DNA from: Congeria kusceri
Lineage: Eukaryota > Mollusca > Bivalvia > Myida > Dreissenidae
Direction of reading: 5' to 3'
Assembly (NCBI GenBank): GCA_027627225.1
Contig: CM051029.1
Location: 22,931,356-22,995,355, forward strand
Length of the DNA: 64,000 nt
Program-made: the position numbers and the translations under genes
Shown: piece after piece, positions 1 to 12,049 of the stretch
How positions within the stretch are numbered: the stretch's first letter is position 1
How the letters are laid out: the number at the start of each line of letters is the position of its first letter
Notes under the pieces: model-generated
What the model saw: the letters and a program-made list of their open reading frames with translations, nothing else
What the model was told of the DNA's origin: nothing
The model's database searches: none

Positions 1-219
1 GTGATATTTTATAACTTATTCAACATTTCACATTTGTAAGGACAACAATGGAAATAAGAGTTTCCTTTAACTCTTTTTGTGTGTGTTATCCTTAACATTT
101 GATGTTAAATTGCTTAGGCATTTTAATCCGTACAAACTTTTATTTGTTTTTGCATGCGTGTTGTGATGTTTTATGCCATGTGATTATGCATTTTATGTTG
201 AAATAAATCTAACTATCTA

Positions 220-521
220 AATCCCTATATTACTCACAGTGAGAGACTACTTTTTGGGGTCCCGATTTAATACTGTAAATGAAATGATGCCGGGCTCAAA
301 ACTGTGAAATGACGTCATTATTTTCGGACGTCTTGACGTTATGATTCCCGCGATATTTTCCAATAAAATGCAAAAGAAAGGTTCATAAAGCATATAATAA
401 AAATAAAATGTGTTTGTTTTCGGTGTGATAACGCTAAATATCATCACCGGAAAGGGAGACAATTTACAGATTTTCGTGAAAATACTTATTGTCTCCCTTT
501 TCGGTGATGATATAACGCGTA
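220..521. mobile_element. Hairpin (MITE-like) element, copy 1, left part
   Basis: This segment matches 26847-27150 closely, sharing the stretch around GTCCCGATTTAATAC and the hairpin arm containing GATATCATCACCGG-like sequence. In copy 1 the hairpin stem is formed by about 412-465 and 494-521, but the right arm is cut at about 521 and resumes at 2779. It encodes nothing I can see. The family name is unknown to me; the nonautonomous-element reading is inferred from two dispersed copies and the foldback end. Confidence 0.7.
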
Positions 522-579
522 TTAGAAAAATAACGTGTATTAATAAAGCTATTCAGAAAAATAAAGACAGTTAATTTCT

Positions 580-2321
580 ATGGAAAATTTGAAAACAATT
601 TCACATTTGGAGGAATCAAAGCATATCAAAATTCCAAAGAAACTTGTCATCGACAATTCTACAATGGTAAATAATGAAATTGACATTGTTAATGAATTGA
701 ATAAATACTTCATAAATATATCAGACATCATCAAAGAAAATCATACTCATAAGAGTATTTTGCTAATTTAAAGGGAACTCTGGATAAGCAAATACACAAA
801 TATGAATTTGACATTGAGTGTATTACTTCATATGAAGTTGAGAAAATAATAGAAAAACTCAACATCAATAAATCTACTGGCATTGATGGCGTTAGCGCAA
901 GGATATTGAAACATTGTAGGGATATTATAACTCCAGCTATTACATCAATTATTAATAACAGCATTTCATCTGGAGTATTCCCAGATTCACTAACATTTGC
1001 TAGAGTTCTGCCAATATTAAAATCGGGCAACCCTGAATCACCTTGCAACTATCGTCCAATATCAATTTTGCCAACTATTTCAAAAATATATGAAAGGCAT
1101 ATTTCTACACAAATACATTCATATTTTGAACAAATGAACATTATTCATTATGCTCAATCTGGTTTTAGAAAACATCTCTCATGCCATACAGCTCTTATTA
1201 AACTAATAAACACATGGCTAAGAGAAATAAATAGTGGTAAATTGATTGGTTCGGTATTTTTAGACCTACGAAAGGCCTTTGACCTCGTAGACCATGACAT
1301 TTTGCTCAGAAAATTAAAACTGTATCACTTTTCACAACGTTCAATTACACTTTTCAATTCCTATTTAACTGACCGCAAACAAATTGTTAAAATTGGGAAC
1401 ATACAATCTGAAATGCTATCGATCAAATCTGGTGTTCCACTGGGGTCAATACTTGGGCGGTTACTATTTTTGTTATATATAAACGACATCGCATTTGTAT
1501 TATATATTATATAATATTATGCCCTAATATAAATATAGATCTATATGCTGATGATTCCACTGATGAATCTGGAATTGATACATCCGATGTACAAACTGAA
1601 CTGCAATTTAAACTTAATAGTATAAATAAATGGTGTTCACTTAATAACATGTCATTGAATCCAGAAAAATCAAAATGTATGTTGATCGGGACTCGTCATA
1701 AAATAACCATTTCTAGTCCACTTAATATCAATATAAATGGAAATGACTTAGAAAATGTATGTAGGAAGAAAATCTTATGTATTTATGTTGATCAAACCTT
1801 GAATTGGCATGATCAAATAGATCATATACTTTCTCAGTGATGAAATGAAAGAAATGTTTTATAATGCATATATTTTACCTATTTTTGACTACTGTTATAC
1901 TATTTGGTGAAAACCGAACAATTCGTATATAAACAAGATTTTAGTACTACAAAAAAAAAGAACAGCTAAAATAGTTCTTAATAAACCTTTAAAACTGTTT
2001 AAAACATTACGTTGGTGAAATTTTAATGACAGAGTAAAATACCACACTGCTATACAAATATATAAAACCGTTGGCAATTTGGTGCCATCATATATGAAAG
2101 ATTTATTAACCTTTTCAAACAATGAATCCCACAATTTACGGTCAGCTATGCACAAAGATCTTATTTTGCCAATTAAACCACGAACACAATACTACAAAGA
2201 TACATATACATACTATTGCATAATCGTATGGAACAATTTGCCATTGGAATTAAGACATAAATCTTCATTACCATCATTCAAACGAGCATATAAAACATAT
2301 TTACTTGAACAAGTCAAATAG
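580..2321 (+). pseudogene. LINE reverse transcriptase pseudogene (frameshifted)
   Basis: Translated pieces in three frames join into the RT domain of a non-LTR element. From about 803 comes the N-terminal RT block (KSTGIDGVSA), then NYRPISILPTISKIYE, QSGFRKHLSCHTAL, the catalytic-block sequence FLDLRKAFDLVDHDIL and SGVPLGSILGRLLF, where the usual PQGSILGPLLF carries Q to L and P to R changes. The YADD catalytic motif (DLYADDST) is at 1544-1555 but in another frame, after a frameshift near 1510. The C-terminal piece with ILPIFDYCYTIW lies near 1870-1905, and the last frame ends at 2321. At least three frame changes and several stops make it nonfunctional. The region 580-771 may be the linker before the RT. 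The family call is secure; CR1/L2 versus a related clade is not. Confidence 0.85.
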
Positions 2322-2548
2322 ATGTAACACAAATATCAAAATTATAATACTGATATAGATATATTTATTGAAAATTTAGAAAATGTATATTGAAATTGAT
2401 GTTGTTAGCAAATAAGTATATTTGTTTTGTGTATGGAGAATTTTTATATAAAAGTGTAACTTTTTTATGAGTGTATCAATGCATTGTGCATAATTTCTAT
2501 TTTCTATTGCTGTCTGTCGATGCTTTGCAATTGTTTTTTATTGAGAAA

Positions 2549-2614
2549 ATTATTATTATTATTATTATCATTATTATTATTATTATTGCCATTATCATTA
2601 TTATTATCATTATT
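2549..2614. repeat. ATT/ATC microsatellite in the LINE 3' UTR
   Basis: Nearly pure ATT triplets with ATC and GCC interruptions. It lies between the RT pseudogene and the LINE end, and may mark an internal old 3' end or an expanded tail. Confidence 0.8.
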
Positions 2615-2778
2615 AAATTTACTGTGTGCTTGTTTTGTAACTATATGTTAAATGTGAATTTGGTTGAATGTTTGAATGTGTATGAAGGCCATATGAAAAT
2701 AAGGTATGTTTTTGTCATGACAATACTATGTCTTATATGTCACCTTCGTAAAATAAAGTGATCATTATTATTATTATT

Positions 2779-2810
2779 GTTATCACCGAAAACAAACAAA
2801 TATCCTCTAT
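2779..2810. mobile_element. Hairpin element copy 1, right-end remnant
   Basis: The sequence from GTTATCACCG through ATATCCTCTAT matches the right end of the intact copy at about 27151-27185. It is displaced from the rest of the element by the LINE insertion. Confidence 0.7.
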
Positions 2811-5800
2811 TTATTAATTTGCTTTTCAAAACCAATATCATGTTATCAGGTTTGTATTCGCTGTTACTAATAAAGATAATCAAGCTTTCAAGCAAGCAAA
2901 TCACATGGCAGTACATACAGTCTCTAATATTGATGACAAATGTTTCTCTTCTTTCAGACAAACATTAATTATTGTGCATCTAACTTTTTATACAAGTACA
3001 TATTTTATACTGCACATCAAGTGCAAAAAATGAGTGGCAAATACTGTTCGAATTACTAAAACGTGTATGCTGGTGACAACAGTGTACATGTATATCAACC
3101 AAGATAATAATTCATTATATTTTACAACAATTAGTGGAAACTTAAAGCTACCAGAAGTGCCATGAGCTGTCACCCTTTTATTAACCTTTTACCGTGGATG
3201 TTGCTTATTTGCTGAAGATGATATGGATTTGTGCAAACCAAAACGAATAAATAAAAAACACAAAACATTTGCTTGCAATTTCACGCAAAGTGACTGTCAA
3301 AACAGGTTATGTATTTTAACTATACAACTTTGTTAATACACACAGTATTCAATTATTCAAATTGTGACAAAATAATTAAATGTAGTTTATTTGATGTATG
3401 TCATTACATTACAAGAACATTGATTCCTGAAAGTGATATTTTCAAACAGTGCTGTTTGCATCCTCAACTGATTTTACCAGATAATCGGCCAAACAATGTC
3501 CATGGACGATGTGTATACGTGTAATGTATAAGAGCTACACAGCTGTCTGTTATGTTTTATGGAATAATTTTATATGAATCATGCTAACTGTAAGATTGTA
3601 CCAACTTACTGGAAACTGTAAGAAAAGTAAAACAAGCGTTACACTGAGTCTTACTAAGGCTAAAAACAATTAATGAATTGTTTCTCAGGCACTTTTTCCA
3701 ATTTTTTTTTATTGAAGTTTTTTTTTCTCCTACTTTTTTCTATTGGCACTATGTAATGGCTTATTAAAACAAGTAAATAAGTACATATTATAGACAATTT
3801 TAATTTTAAATAACAACATAAGCATCCCTTTTTATCAAATTCTAAATATAGATTTATTCACGACCGCTCATTTATGCAAGCCGACGTAAAAAGGCAATCA
3901 ATTTGAATGTTCATAATTAAGTGCCTTCAAATCGATATACCATCAGCATTAAATTACTTCTATTTATAGAAATGAACTTTTCGTAATTCAAATTTTTATA
4001 AATGTCAAAAATATGAATAAATCACCAATAGTTTTTGGAAAGGAAAATCAACACTTGTCAATGCAGCTGGCATTTTCGTTCGTTTCCATAGGACTTATAT
4101 TGACACAGATTTTCTTTTAAAAATATGGAATGCTATCACACGAGCAAAAGCATCTACAAAACCAAGTTTAAATCAACAAATAGACGATATTTACAAAGGT
4201 TCCCAATCGAATATGACTTTTTTTTTCAGAATTTACACAGTATTGCACAAGTTGTGTATATCCGATTTATATAATTAAATGAGACAGGAAGAAAGTTACT
4301 GGTAATAAATTTCGAAATCTCTACGGGGTAAAACTTCTTCCGCTATGTTAAAATGCAGATCCGTTTAATTTTAAGCCGCTGTCCATGGGATCTAATTCAA
4401 TGCATCGTAATTTTAGTAATAGTTCTTATGAACGTTTATGGTGTTTATTCGTCCGAAATCTGTTTCTTATTTACCTTTCGCATTCTTCAAAAGCGCTTGG
4501 TACGAACGGAATGTACATGTACTATAATGTACACGCTGGTTTACTCCAGAGTCATCACCAGTTATCGCATACAGAAAAAAGACGATTGCAAGTTACCAAA
4601 ATGTTAATAATTAACAGATTTCAATGCGTAATTTCGTATTTTGTTCGATAACATGCCCACTAGAAACACTTTCTAAAAAGTTTTAGTTTTATTAACATAT
4701 TTCTGGACTGCTCCTTTCAAACCCGGACGCGATCGTCCAAAAATAGTAAATAAATAAAAAAGCGTTGCGGCGCTGTCTGAGAAACAAATCATTAACTTTT
4801 TTAGCCTAACTGAAATGTATGATTCATGAATGTATATTAGTAAACTTTTTTAGAAATGATTTGTTTTTAAAGTACAAAAATATCAATAACTGCAACATAT
4901 TAGCACTGGAATACAGCAGATTCTGCCAGCTCGATAAAACAATAACAACAATACAAAATAAAACAGTAACTATAACAGCACATTTGTAAATACTATATTC
5001 ACCCCCCCCCCCCCAAAAAAAAAAATGTTATGTTGATTTTTTCTCCAGGTAAGACCGGTATTTGTTGTTTATTCATAATTGACATTATTACAATAAAAAT
5101 ATCCAATACTTAAACTGTTGAACAATACTCTTTCAATTCCAACAATGTGAAGTTCTGGCTTCTGTGTTATACATTATTTTCTTTCAATGATAACTGAATG
5201 CAAAGAGTCTTTTTTATGCACTGAAAATGTAATACGCATAGCTTAATTTAAATTTAAATTCTATATAAAAAATAGCACAAAAATAAAACTACAAACCATT
5301 TCAAAACTTTTAAGAATGTAGTACCTATTGTAACCATGGCAACACAGTTTGCTTGCTTAAACACAATTCTTAATACATGATTATATTTCACAATAGATTG
5401 TTTTTTTTTTTTAAATAAAACCAAAAGTGTATTAGGTGTTTCCCAATGCATTGTATTAGGCATGCTTTATTTCAATAACTGTATGATATAAGTAAAATGT
5501 TGTTGTTAGGTGGTATAGTTTATCTGCATCTATACTCATCTAAGGATGTCGTTTTGTGTTTATTTGTTTAAAGGACATTTCTTTAACTATCAACATTCAA
5601 TTCTTAAAGAAAGAACATGTAAGTTATGAACACAAAGAAACAAAAACCTTAACAAAATGTTGCTTCTAGTTACTAATTGATAGTAAAGTTCTTTTCTTTT
5701 TCCTCAGTTGGGAAGGTCATCATATACCCATTCTACAGTTCAATTTTTGTGTAAATTGTACATGTTATGTTAATTTTACAGCACTGTTAGTACACCTATA

Positions 5801-7427
5801 GTATTATTTATGTTTGTCATAAAACAATTCAGCACTGGCAAATAATACAATTGAAATCAATTCAGCACTGCAAGGGTACCCTCGTTCTCCGATGGAAATA
5901 AAACATGTTTTTGGTACAGGAGCCAAGCATATTTCCTGAACTCATCGAAACCACCATGGTACGAGCATGGTACTTCTGTGAATGCTGAAATGCTCGCAAC
6001 AGCAGTTGAAGGTTTCATTCCCAGAAACAGAACTCAGTAAGAGTATGTTGTGTATAAGTGCTGAGAAGTGAGTTATTTTAGTCGATAATTACAATGATCA
6101 TGACGGTCGAATTGTCTTCCTTTCCAATAAATCGCTGATAAGCATTGTATGGACTATGAACATTACAACTGGCATGTATCAAATCAATATCCATAACAGA
6201 TAATGATTTGTATTTCTACTGCAGTTTTGTAATAATTAATAATGCGTATTTTACCAAGAACGCTGCAGAAATACTCACACAATGTATTGCACGCGTCAGT
6301 CTCTAGAGAAATCTCATGGAATATCAAACTGTTATCACTTCTCAGAGATACCGATATTCCAAATGTAGAGAAATTCAATGGTTTGACACGATATTTGTTC
6401 GTAAATGGAGCAAGACAAAGATTCCACCTAAGTTGACGTATCTAAATATTTGAAGACGAGTACAAGGAGACTAGCAACCAAAGACTTACAAGTAAACCAG
6501 AAGAGCGTGTTGTAGCCACATTTACATCTATTACTGCGCAGTACTTCACCGTCATACTTGCACATGATCATGAATTCTCACGACTATATTTGCAAAATGT
6601 TTGCGCTGATGTTTTTCTTGTTTATTAATTATTACGTTGCACCTAATCACAAACAAGTGTGTAATAACGACAAAATTCACTGTTGATGAGCATGAAATAA
6701 ATTCATCATAAATATAGTATACTTCTGTGTGCACATTACACAATTCGAGAACACAGCGTTCTACTTTGGTATAGTATTACTGACAACGAAAGATTTAACT
6801 TGTGTATACACAATTTGTATACCAATAATTTTTCAGATAAGCAGATTATAGTGACAACAATAACTTGAAATCAAATAACAAAAAAAAAATAACTAAGAAA
6901 ACGACGAAGAATACTAAAATATCGAATAAATTTAACAAACACGTGTGTCGACTTTTGCATCATTTAATAATGATGTGTAACCAAAAAAGCTGTCGATCGA
7001 GTTAGCGTACGTGTATTGGAGTTTTCGGACGTACAGACATAAACTGTTTTGTGATTTAAAAATTATTCAATTATGCATTTCACAGCTTGATCTTCTACTT
7101 ATTTTTCCTTTCATTGTAAATAGAAATATATGGGATGTGGTATGGTATATACTTAACATTAGTTGGTTGTTGTTAATTATGCCGCTATGTCTGTTGTATC
7201 GTAATATACACAACTTAACAACTTCATCTGAACAAAAAACCATGCTATTAAGTTGTTCATTGAATATATATTTAATAAAAAAACGTCAACCATTCGAAAC
7301 TTGTTTCATAGTTACACTAATCAATAAACATTCTTTGTCTGACTGATATACATCGAAATTAACCTTGAAAATCTTTAGTCAACAATTTATAGGCGACAAC
7401 CAATTAATACCGCAGCACATATCTTAC
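2811..7427. other. No gene recognised; probable intron 1 of the UNC93-like gene
   Basis: AT-rich sequence with only short random frames on both strands. I searched the minus strand for downstream UNC93 exons (further membrane segments) and found none, so the intron would exceed 7.4 kb or the gene is truncated. The 111-codon plus-strand frame at 7011-7346 has a GTG start, AT-driven hydrophobic composition and no family resemblance. Confidence 0.5.
5001..5025. repeat. Poly-C/poly-A low-complexity run
   Basis: A run of about 13 C followed by about 11 A. This is simple sequence and prone to length error. Confidence 0.9.
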
Positions 7428-7430
7428 CTG
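7423..7430 (-). promoter_or_regulatory. 5' splice donor of the UNC93-like exon
   Basis: On the minus strand the sequence is CAG|GTAAG, a consensus donor, with the last exon base at 7428 and the intron GT at 7427-7426. Reading past it gives a short non-homologous tail, as expected for intron sequence. The exon leaves one base in the split codon. Confidence 0.85.
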
Positions 7431-8787
7431 AATATGTGTTCTTGATATTGCATGGGAAGAGCACGCCACATGGTCTGGACTCTAGTCCGGCACTGTTCGC
7501 CTGGTTACTCGTAAAGTTGGTATCGTCAAACACATAGGACAGGCTGGCGTCCCCGGAACCAGCCTCGGAAGCTTGGAAAGTGGCCTTGGCACTCTGCAGG
7601 ACTAAAGAAGACATAAGGTTGCCCAGTACGTGAGTGGTTTGGAAGCATGCTAAAAATACGCCATGGAATCGAAACATTTCGCGTTCGAATCCTTCTCTCG
7701 TTACACGAGAGTAATCGTACGAGAGTTTTAGCAGATACGACGACTCTGCAGTCCACAGAATCCCTTTACCAACTCCGGCTAAAATGCTTAAGGGAATCAG
7801 TGTATAAAATGTTGGGTAAAAGTTCGCCGCTATCCACAAGATATATGTAAACATTCCTATAACAATGGTCCATTTTGCTGTAACATTATTAATCAACATT
7901 GGTGCCCATAAGCAGGTCAAGCACATTGTGCCATGGACGCAGGCCATCGAAATAATCCCAAGATTGTCGGCATTGTTTACAGTTGACTGGAGATTCTGAA
8001 TAGCTCTGAATGCATTGAATATAAGGATAAAACTAAGACATAGCAAGACAAAGTTTTTCCGCAGTCGTATTCTGTTTAAAGGACTAGGAAATGGAGGGCC
8101 ATCGGAACCTGGGGTGGTAACAGCGTTGTCATCTAATACTGTGGCAGTCGTAAACACGGAATCGTCAGGTAATTCGTGAGGTCTGTGTGCGTTCGTAGTT
8201 CCGTCATCATGTTGCGGCGAGTATCTCTTCTTGGCGACAGCTTCTTTCAGTTCTTGAATGTGATTCTCTGACACAGCGTTTGGTATGCTGTAACGGGTTT
8301 GACCATTTTGACCATTTTGGTTCTCATTACAAGATGTGTTGATAGAACCATGTTGAGATTGTCCATTGTTAGGAGAATAAACGTTCGGAAAATCAAATGG
8401 ACCTTGATCGTTGATAAGTATGATCGGACTGGCGGGCGGAGGGTGGATATCCGGCTCATTGCTTTCTTCTTCCACGCGCTTCATGTGCTCTCGAAGTTCT
8501 TGCAGCTCAACGTCAGACGGATCATTAGGTCGAGTGGCCCGTATGTAGCTTTCTTTTCTGTTCTTTCGCTGAATGATTCCTTCAATGAAGTCCGCAGGGT
8601 CGTCCACATCCGACGCGCTCTTTCGAACAGCGCACCTGTAGCTCTCACTGCGCTGCCGCTGCACCTGTGTGGCGAAGGTGTAGCTGGGGCGCCGCGGCCG
8701 GTACAGACCGAACCCGATGCCGACCCCGCTGTAGTCCCAGGGGGACAGGTGGCTGGAGGAAGAATCAGTCCGCCTGTGGCTGCTCAT
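7428..8787 (-). CDS. UNC93-like MFS-type membrane protein, 5' coding exon (partial gene)
   Basis: This exon encodes 453 codons plus one base of an UNC93-family protein. That family is a polytopic major-facilitator fold; known members include the UNC93A group and the TLR-trafficking UNC93B1. Residues 1-243 are a hydrophilic, Ser/Asn/Gln-rich, presumably cytosolic tail. From residue 244 the family signature appears: KNFVLLCLSFILIFNAF, then RAIQNLQSTVNNADNLGIIS, AKWTIVIGMFTYILW, ANFYPTFYTLIPLSILAGVG, and GNLMSSLVLQ. About five membrane segments are visible (near 245-265, 275-296, 304-322, 326-346, 374-398), followed by a loop with an N-F-T sequon at 424 and Cys440/Cys446. I chose the ATG at 8787, with A at -3; the frame is also open to a GTG at 8808. 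The exon ends at a perfect donor. About half the protein is missing from the window. The paralogue cannot be decided, and the long N-terminal tail is unusual. Confidence 0.88.
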
Positions 8788-9434
8788 GATGGGGGCCTGG
8801 ATCAGCACTCGGGTGCAAGGGACAGCATCACAGCACCGCGCTCACGAATGGCAATGACAATGACGCGTAACAGTCTGGATATTCAACTCGGATATCTAAA
8901 AAATAAACGAAATTAATGATGGTACATTATAAAATGTAATAACCACATGGTATTAGACTCCATTTATTCTTGTAGTTTCAATATGAAAACTAAGGCTTGC
9001 AGGTCATTCGTATGCTTCACAGATGGGTTGATAAATGCGCCATAACACGTGATATTGATCAAACATTAATTCAGAGTATTTACCAAATTATAAGTATTAC
9101 ATTATATTAGCCTTGTTCTTAAAGGTAGAACACATTAAAATAAACAAACAAAAAGATCAACACATAATATCAATTCTAACTTTTGAACTTATTCGTGCAA
9201 TCATGCATCGTAGAAAACAAAACTCGTGCGAATCTTCCTTGTTGATTCGCTATTAACCCGTTCCAGTGTCTGCAAAAACCTTCACAACCGTTTAGAAGTA
9301 ATTAATATGGATGAACGCCCAGCAGACTGGCAAGATGGTTTGTATTAATATGGACCAGGCGGAGAGTCAATATTGGGAGCTAGAAAATGGATTAATAGTT
9401 AATTGCAGGCAGAGGACTTGACGAGTATTGTCGC
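8788..9434. other. Upstream region of the UNC93-like gene; no gene seen
   Basis: It should hold the 5' UTR or upstream exon and promoter of the minus-strand gene. I see no clear TATA or initiator that I would defend. A short direct repeat (ATTAATATGGA) occurs near 9301 and 9344. Confidence 0.4.
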
Positions 9435-9453
9435 CATCTGTATTCTCGCGGTA
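9435..9453. repeat. Left inverted repeat of the pogo-like element
   Basis: CATCTGTATTCTCGCGGTA, exactly complementary to 12031-12049. Confidence 0.7.
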
Positions 9454-9887
9454 TCTCTATTTACGCGGTATTTGAAGTGCGCCACCTACGAGTTGTTTAC
9501 ATGTCAAAGTTCGTGACCCGTTTTCATTTTGCTGTCAAAAAAACAGTCTTATCTGTGATCATGATCAATATCTTGGTAATTTGTGGTTGTCATCCATCAC
9601 AAATCACATTTTTAACCAATATCTAACATATTTCCATTCAACTTTTCAGTATTATATCTAAATTTTAACTTGTTTATCACTTCGTCTGCTCGAACTCTCG
9701 TCGCTTAACCTCATTCATATGCAAATTCAAGCTCCGCCCATAGGTTACACTAAACTAAACGCAGCTAATAGGCTTCATCCCACTTAATTTTATAAAGGTT
9801 TTATTCTATCCCGACCACTGAATGTTATAAATTAAAAGGAAAAGCTCTATTAGGTACGATTTGCAATTGTTTAATTTGTATTTGCAG

Positions 9888-11672
9888 AAACTTAAGCAGA
9901 GTGGTTCTAAGAAGCCCTATGACAAGGAAAACTTGAAAAGGGCTTTTCAAGCTACACTCTCTGTCGGTGTAAAGGGCTAGCAGGGTGTATGCTGTCCCAG
10001 AGTCGACCCTCACTGACAGAACTACGCACAATGTGCCTCTGGAATGTCGCTCAGGCCCCGTACGTCTGTTCAGTGATGAGGAAGAGAAACTTCTTGGTTA
10101 CCATAGTATATACATGGCCAATATTGGTTACGGATACACGATTGCCAATATCCAGATAATGGCAGCCGATTATGCCCGATCCTTAGGAAAACCTGTCAAG
10201 GCTAGAGAAGGGCTAAGCCAGAGCTGGTTTTATGTTTTCCTGGGCAGGTGGGAACAATTAAAAGTTGTGTCTCCACAGAAACTGGGCGTGGCCCGTGCAA
10301 AGTCTACATCCAAAGAAACAATCAGTAATTACTTTTGTGAATTAGGAAATGTTCTTAATGACCACAATTTGTTGAAATCTCCAGAGAGAATTTATAATGT
10401 GGACGAATCTGGGTTGTCAACTGAACATACATCACCTAAGATTGTATGTGCCAAGGATGCTGTTGCCCAAGCAGTAACATCGCCCAGGACGAAAAATTTT
10501 ACTGTTATTGGGGCTGCAAATTGCGCTCGGTAACCACGTGCCACCCTTTTATATATTTCTCGGGAAAAGGTGGTCAGATGCACTACTTGAAGGTGCTGCT
10601 CCAGGGTCGGCAGGTGGGATGTCTGATAGTGGATGGATAAACAGGGGGCTTTTTGAGCATTATTTATCGGAGCATTTTGCAAAGTATGTAAAGCTTGAGA
10701 AGAGAAAAATGGCCCACCGACCCTCATATTGTACGATGGACACAAGTCCCATTTGTCTTTAACCCTTACACAATGGGCCAAAGAGAACAATGTAGTTTGT
10801 TCGTACTACCTCCGCACTCTAGCCATTTGACTCAGCCCCTTGATGTTGGTGTATTTGGCCCTCTAAAAAAATACTATTTCCATGAATGTAATGCATATAT
10901 GCATAGTAACCCAGGGGTTTGTATCACCAGATATGAAGTTGCCAAACTCACGGCTCGACCGTATTCTAAAGCCTTTTCGCCTGAAAATATTGTATCAGCC
11001 TTTCGAAAATCGGGAATATATCCATTTGACAGTGAAATGATTTCAGAAATACAGACTGCTCCATCACTTATTTACGTGCCTCAATCTGTAGAAGAAGACG
11101 CAGAGAATATTATACTGACGCAGCCATCTAGTGAAATTGCATCACCCATTGAACAACAGAACTCAATCACTGCACAACGCTTCCTTGAAAGCAGAACAAT
11201 AACACATGTTGTTCAGAGGCCTAAAATGAAATGTATTCCACATAGTAAAGTGACTGGAAACCTGATGTCAGACAAAAATACGGACATTCTAAAAAGTTTG
11301 CATGAAAGGAGGACTTTAGATAACACGAAAAAGGCGGACAATGCAAACAAATTGGCTTCATCCACAAACATCCCCCAACAAAGGTCTCTAATGCAATAAC
11401 CAAAGCCATCAACATCAGCATTACCAATACATTCAGACAGTCCAGCAGATGTTCTGTCGTCCCCTGATGACGATGATTCTGTGGGTGACGGATGCTGCTG
11501 CACATGTAGACAGAGTTTTCCACCACAGCTCGAAGGATGTCCTTACGTGAAGATCATAAAATGGAGTTAATACGATGCATGTGGTCACTGGGTACATTTT
11601 ACACACTGCACACATGTAAAAGTGTTGAGGAGAGGTAGCACCTTCAGGTGAGTCCACTGCCCAGAAGAGTAA
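9888..11672 (+). pseudogene. Pogo/jerky-type DDE transposase pseudogene with C-terminal Cys/His domain
   Basis: In order: a Lys-rich N-terminal helix-turn-helix region (KKPYDKENLKRAFQAT, then MYAVPESTLTDR), a second DNA-binding stretch with SDEEEKLLGYHSIYMANIGYGY, and the DDE domain. Catalytic acidic sites are visible: NVDESG near 10398, YDGHKSHLSL with the D at 10735-10737, and LTQPLDVGVF with the D at 10842-10844. PPHSSHLTQPLD is a hallmark of this family. The pieces lie in three frames (frame changes near 9985, 10510, 10690-10740), so the gene is dead. Past a stop at 11397-11399 the same frame continues into a Cys/His-rich module (CCCTCRQSFPPQLEGC, then CGHWVHFTHC) up to about 11672, with two more in-frame stops. 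Family knowledge: some pogo-like transposases of marine invertebrates end in a zinc-finger-like module of this type. Confidence 0.85.
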
Positions 11673-12030
11673 TATTAGGACAGTTCACATAATAGTTAAC
11701 CTGTTAATGTTCCTGTTTAATAACAATTTAAGTGTTCTTTAGTAACTGTTAATGTTCCAGTCGTTGGGACTTCTGTGCAGATTTTCAATATTAACTGTGA
11801 TTTAGTGTCATGAAGTCTGGTGACCTACTTACCGCGAGAATAGCAATATGGCGTCGCACACCACATCAGTGGACAGGACTGGGAGATAACGTCGCAACAC
11901 ACGATATAAATACTATGTTTTAATAAAATTTAACTACATTTCAATGGAGTAGTAATTTATTATGGTAAAGAAGTCCAGAATTCCTCGAGTAAGTATGTGT
12001 TTCAAATAATATTTTGATCTGAATGTTAAG

Positions 12031-12049
12031 TACCGCGAGAATACAGATG
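12031..12049. repeat. Right inverted repeat of the pogo-like element
   Basis: TACCGCGAGAATACAGATG, the reverse complement of 9435-9453. A 12-bp partial copy at 11830-11841 competes as the true end. Confidence 0.65.

Larger units (their letters stand above)
522..2778 (+). mobile_element. Degenerate non-LTR retrotransposon (LINE, CR1/L2/jockey-like), inserted in the hairpin element
   Basis: The insert carries a broken LINE reverse transcriptase on the plus strand, an AT-rich 3' UTR with ATT repeats, and ends in AAAATAAAGTGATC followed by (ATT)n, a 3' tail style common in CR1/L2-type LINEs. The borders were placed by comparing the interrupted hairpin at 220-521 and 2779-2810 with the intact copy at 26847-27185. 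No clear target-site duplication is visible. Only part of a full LINE is present: there is no endonuclease domain or ORF1, so it looks 5'-truncated. The exact clade is uncertain. Confidence 0.8.
9435..12049 (+). mobile_element. Decayed pogo/Tigger-like DNA transposon (Tc1-mariner superfamily)
   Basis: A 19-bp perfect inverted repeat (CATCTGTATTCTCGCGGTA) at 9435-9453 and 12031-12049 brackets a DDE transposase pseudogene, giving a 2.6-kb element of plausible size. A second partial copy of the right repeat (TACCGCGAGAAT) lies at 11830-11841, so the true right end could be there. Similarity continues weakly outside the 19 bp, so the ends are approximate and a TA target duplication cannot be confirmed by eye. 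Confidence 0.65.

Noticed and set aside
5934..5992. Short plus-strand frame containing MVRAWYF, reminiscent of an acireductone dioxygenase start
   Set aside because: Stops after ten codons with no donor and no further homology.
8299..8916. 205-codon plus-strand frame opposite the UNC93-like exon
   Set aside because: Shadow of the minus-strand exon, which has clear homology and a splice donor.
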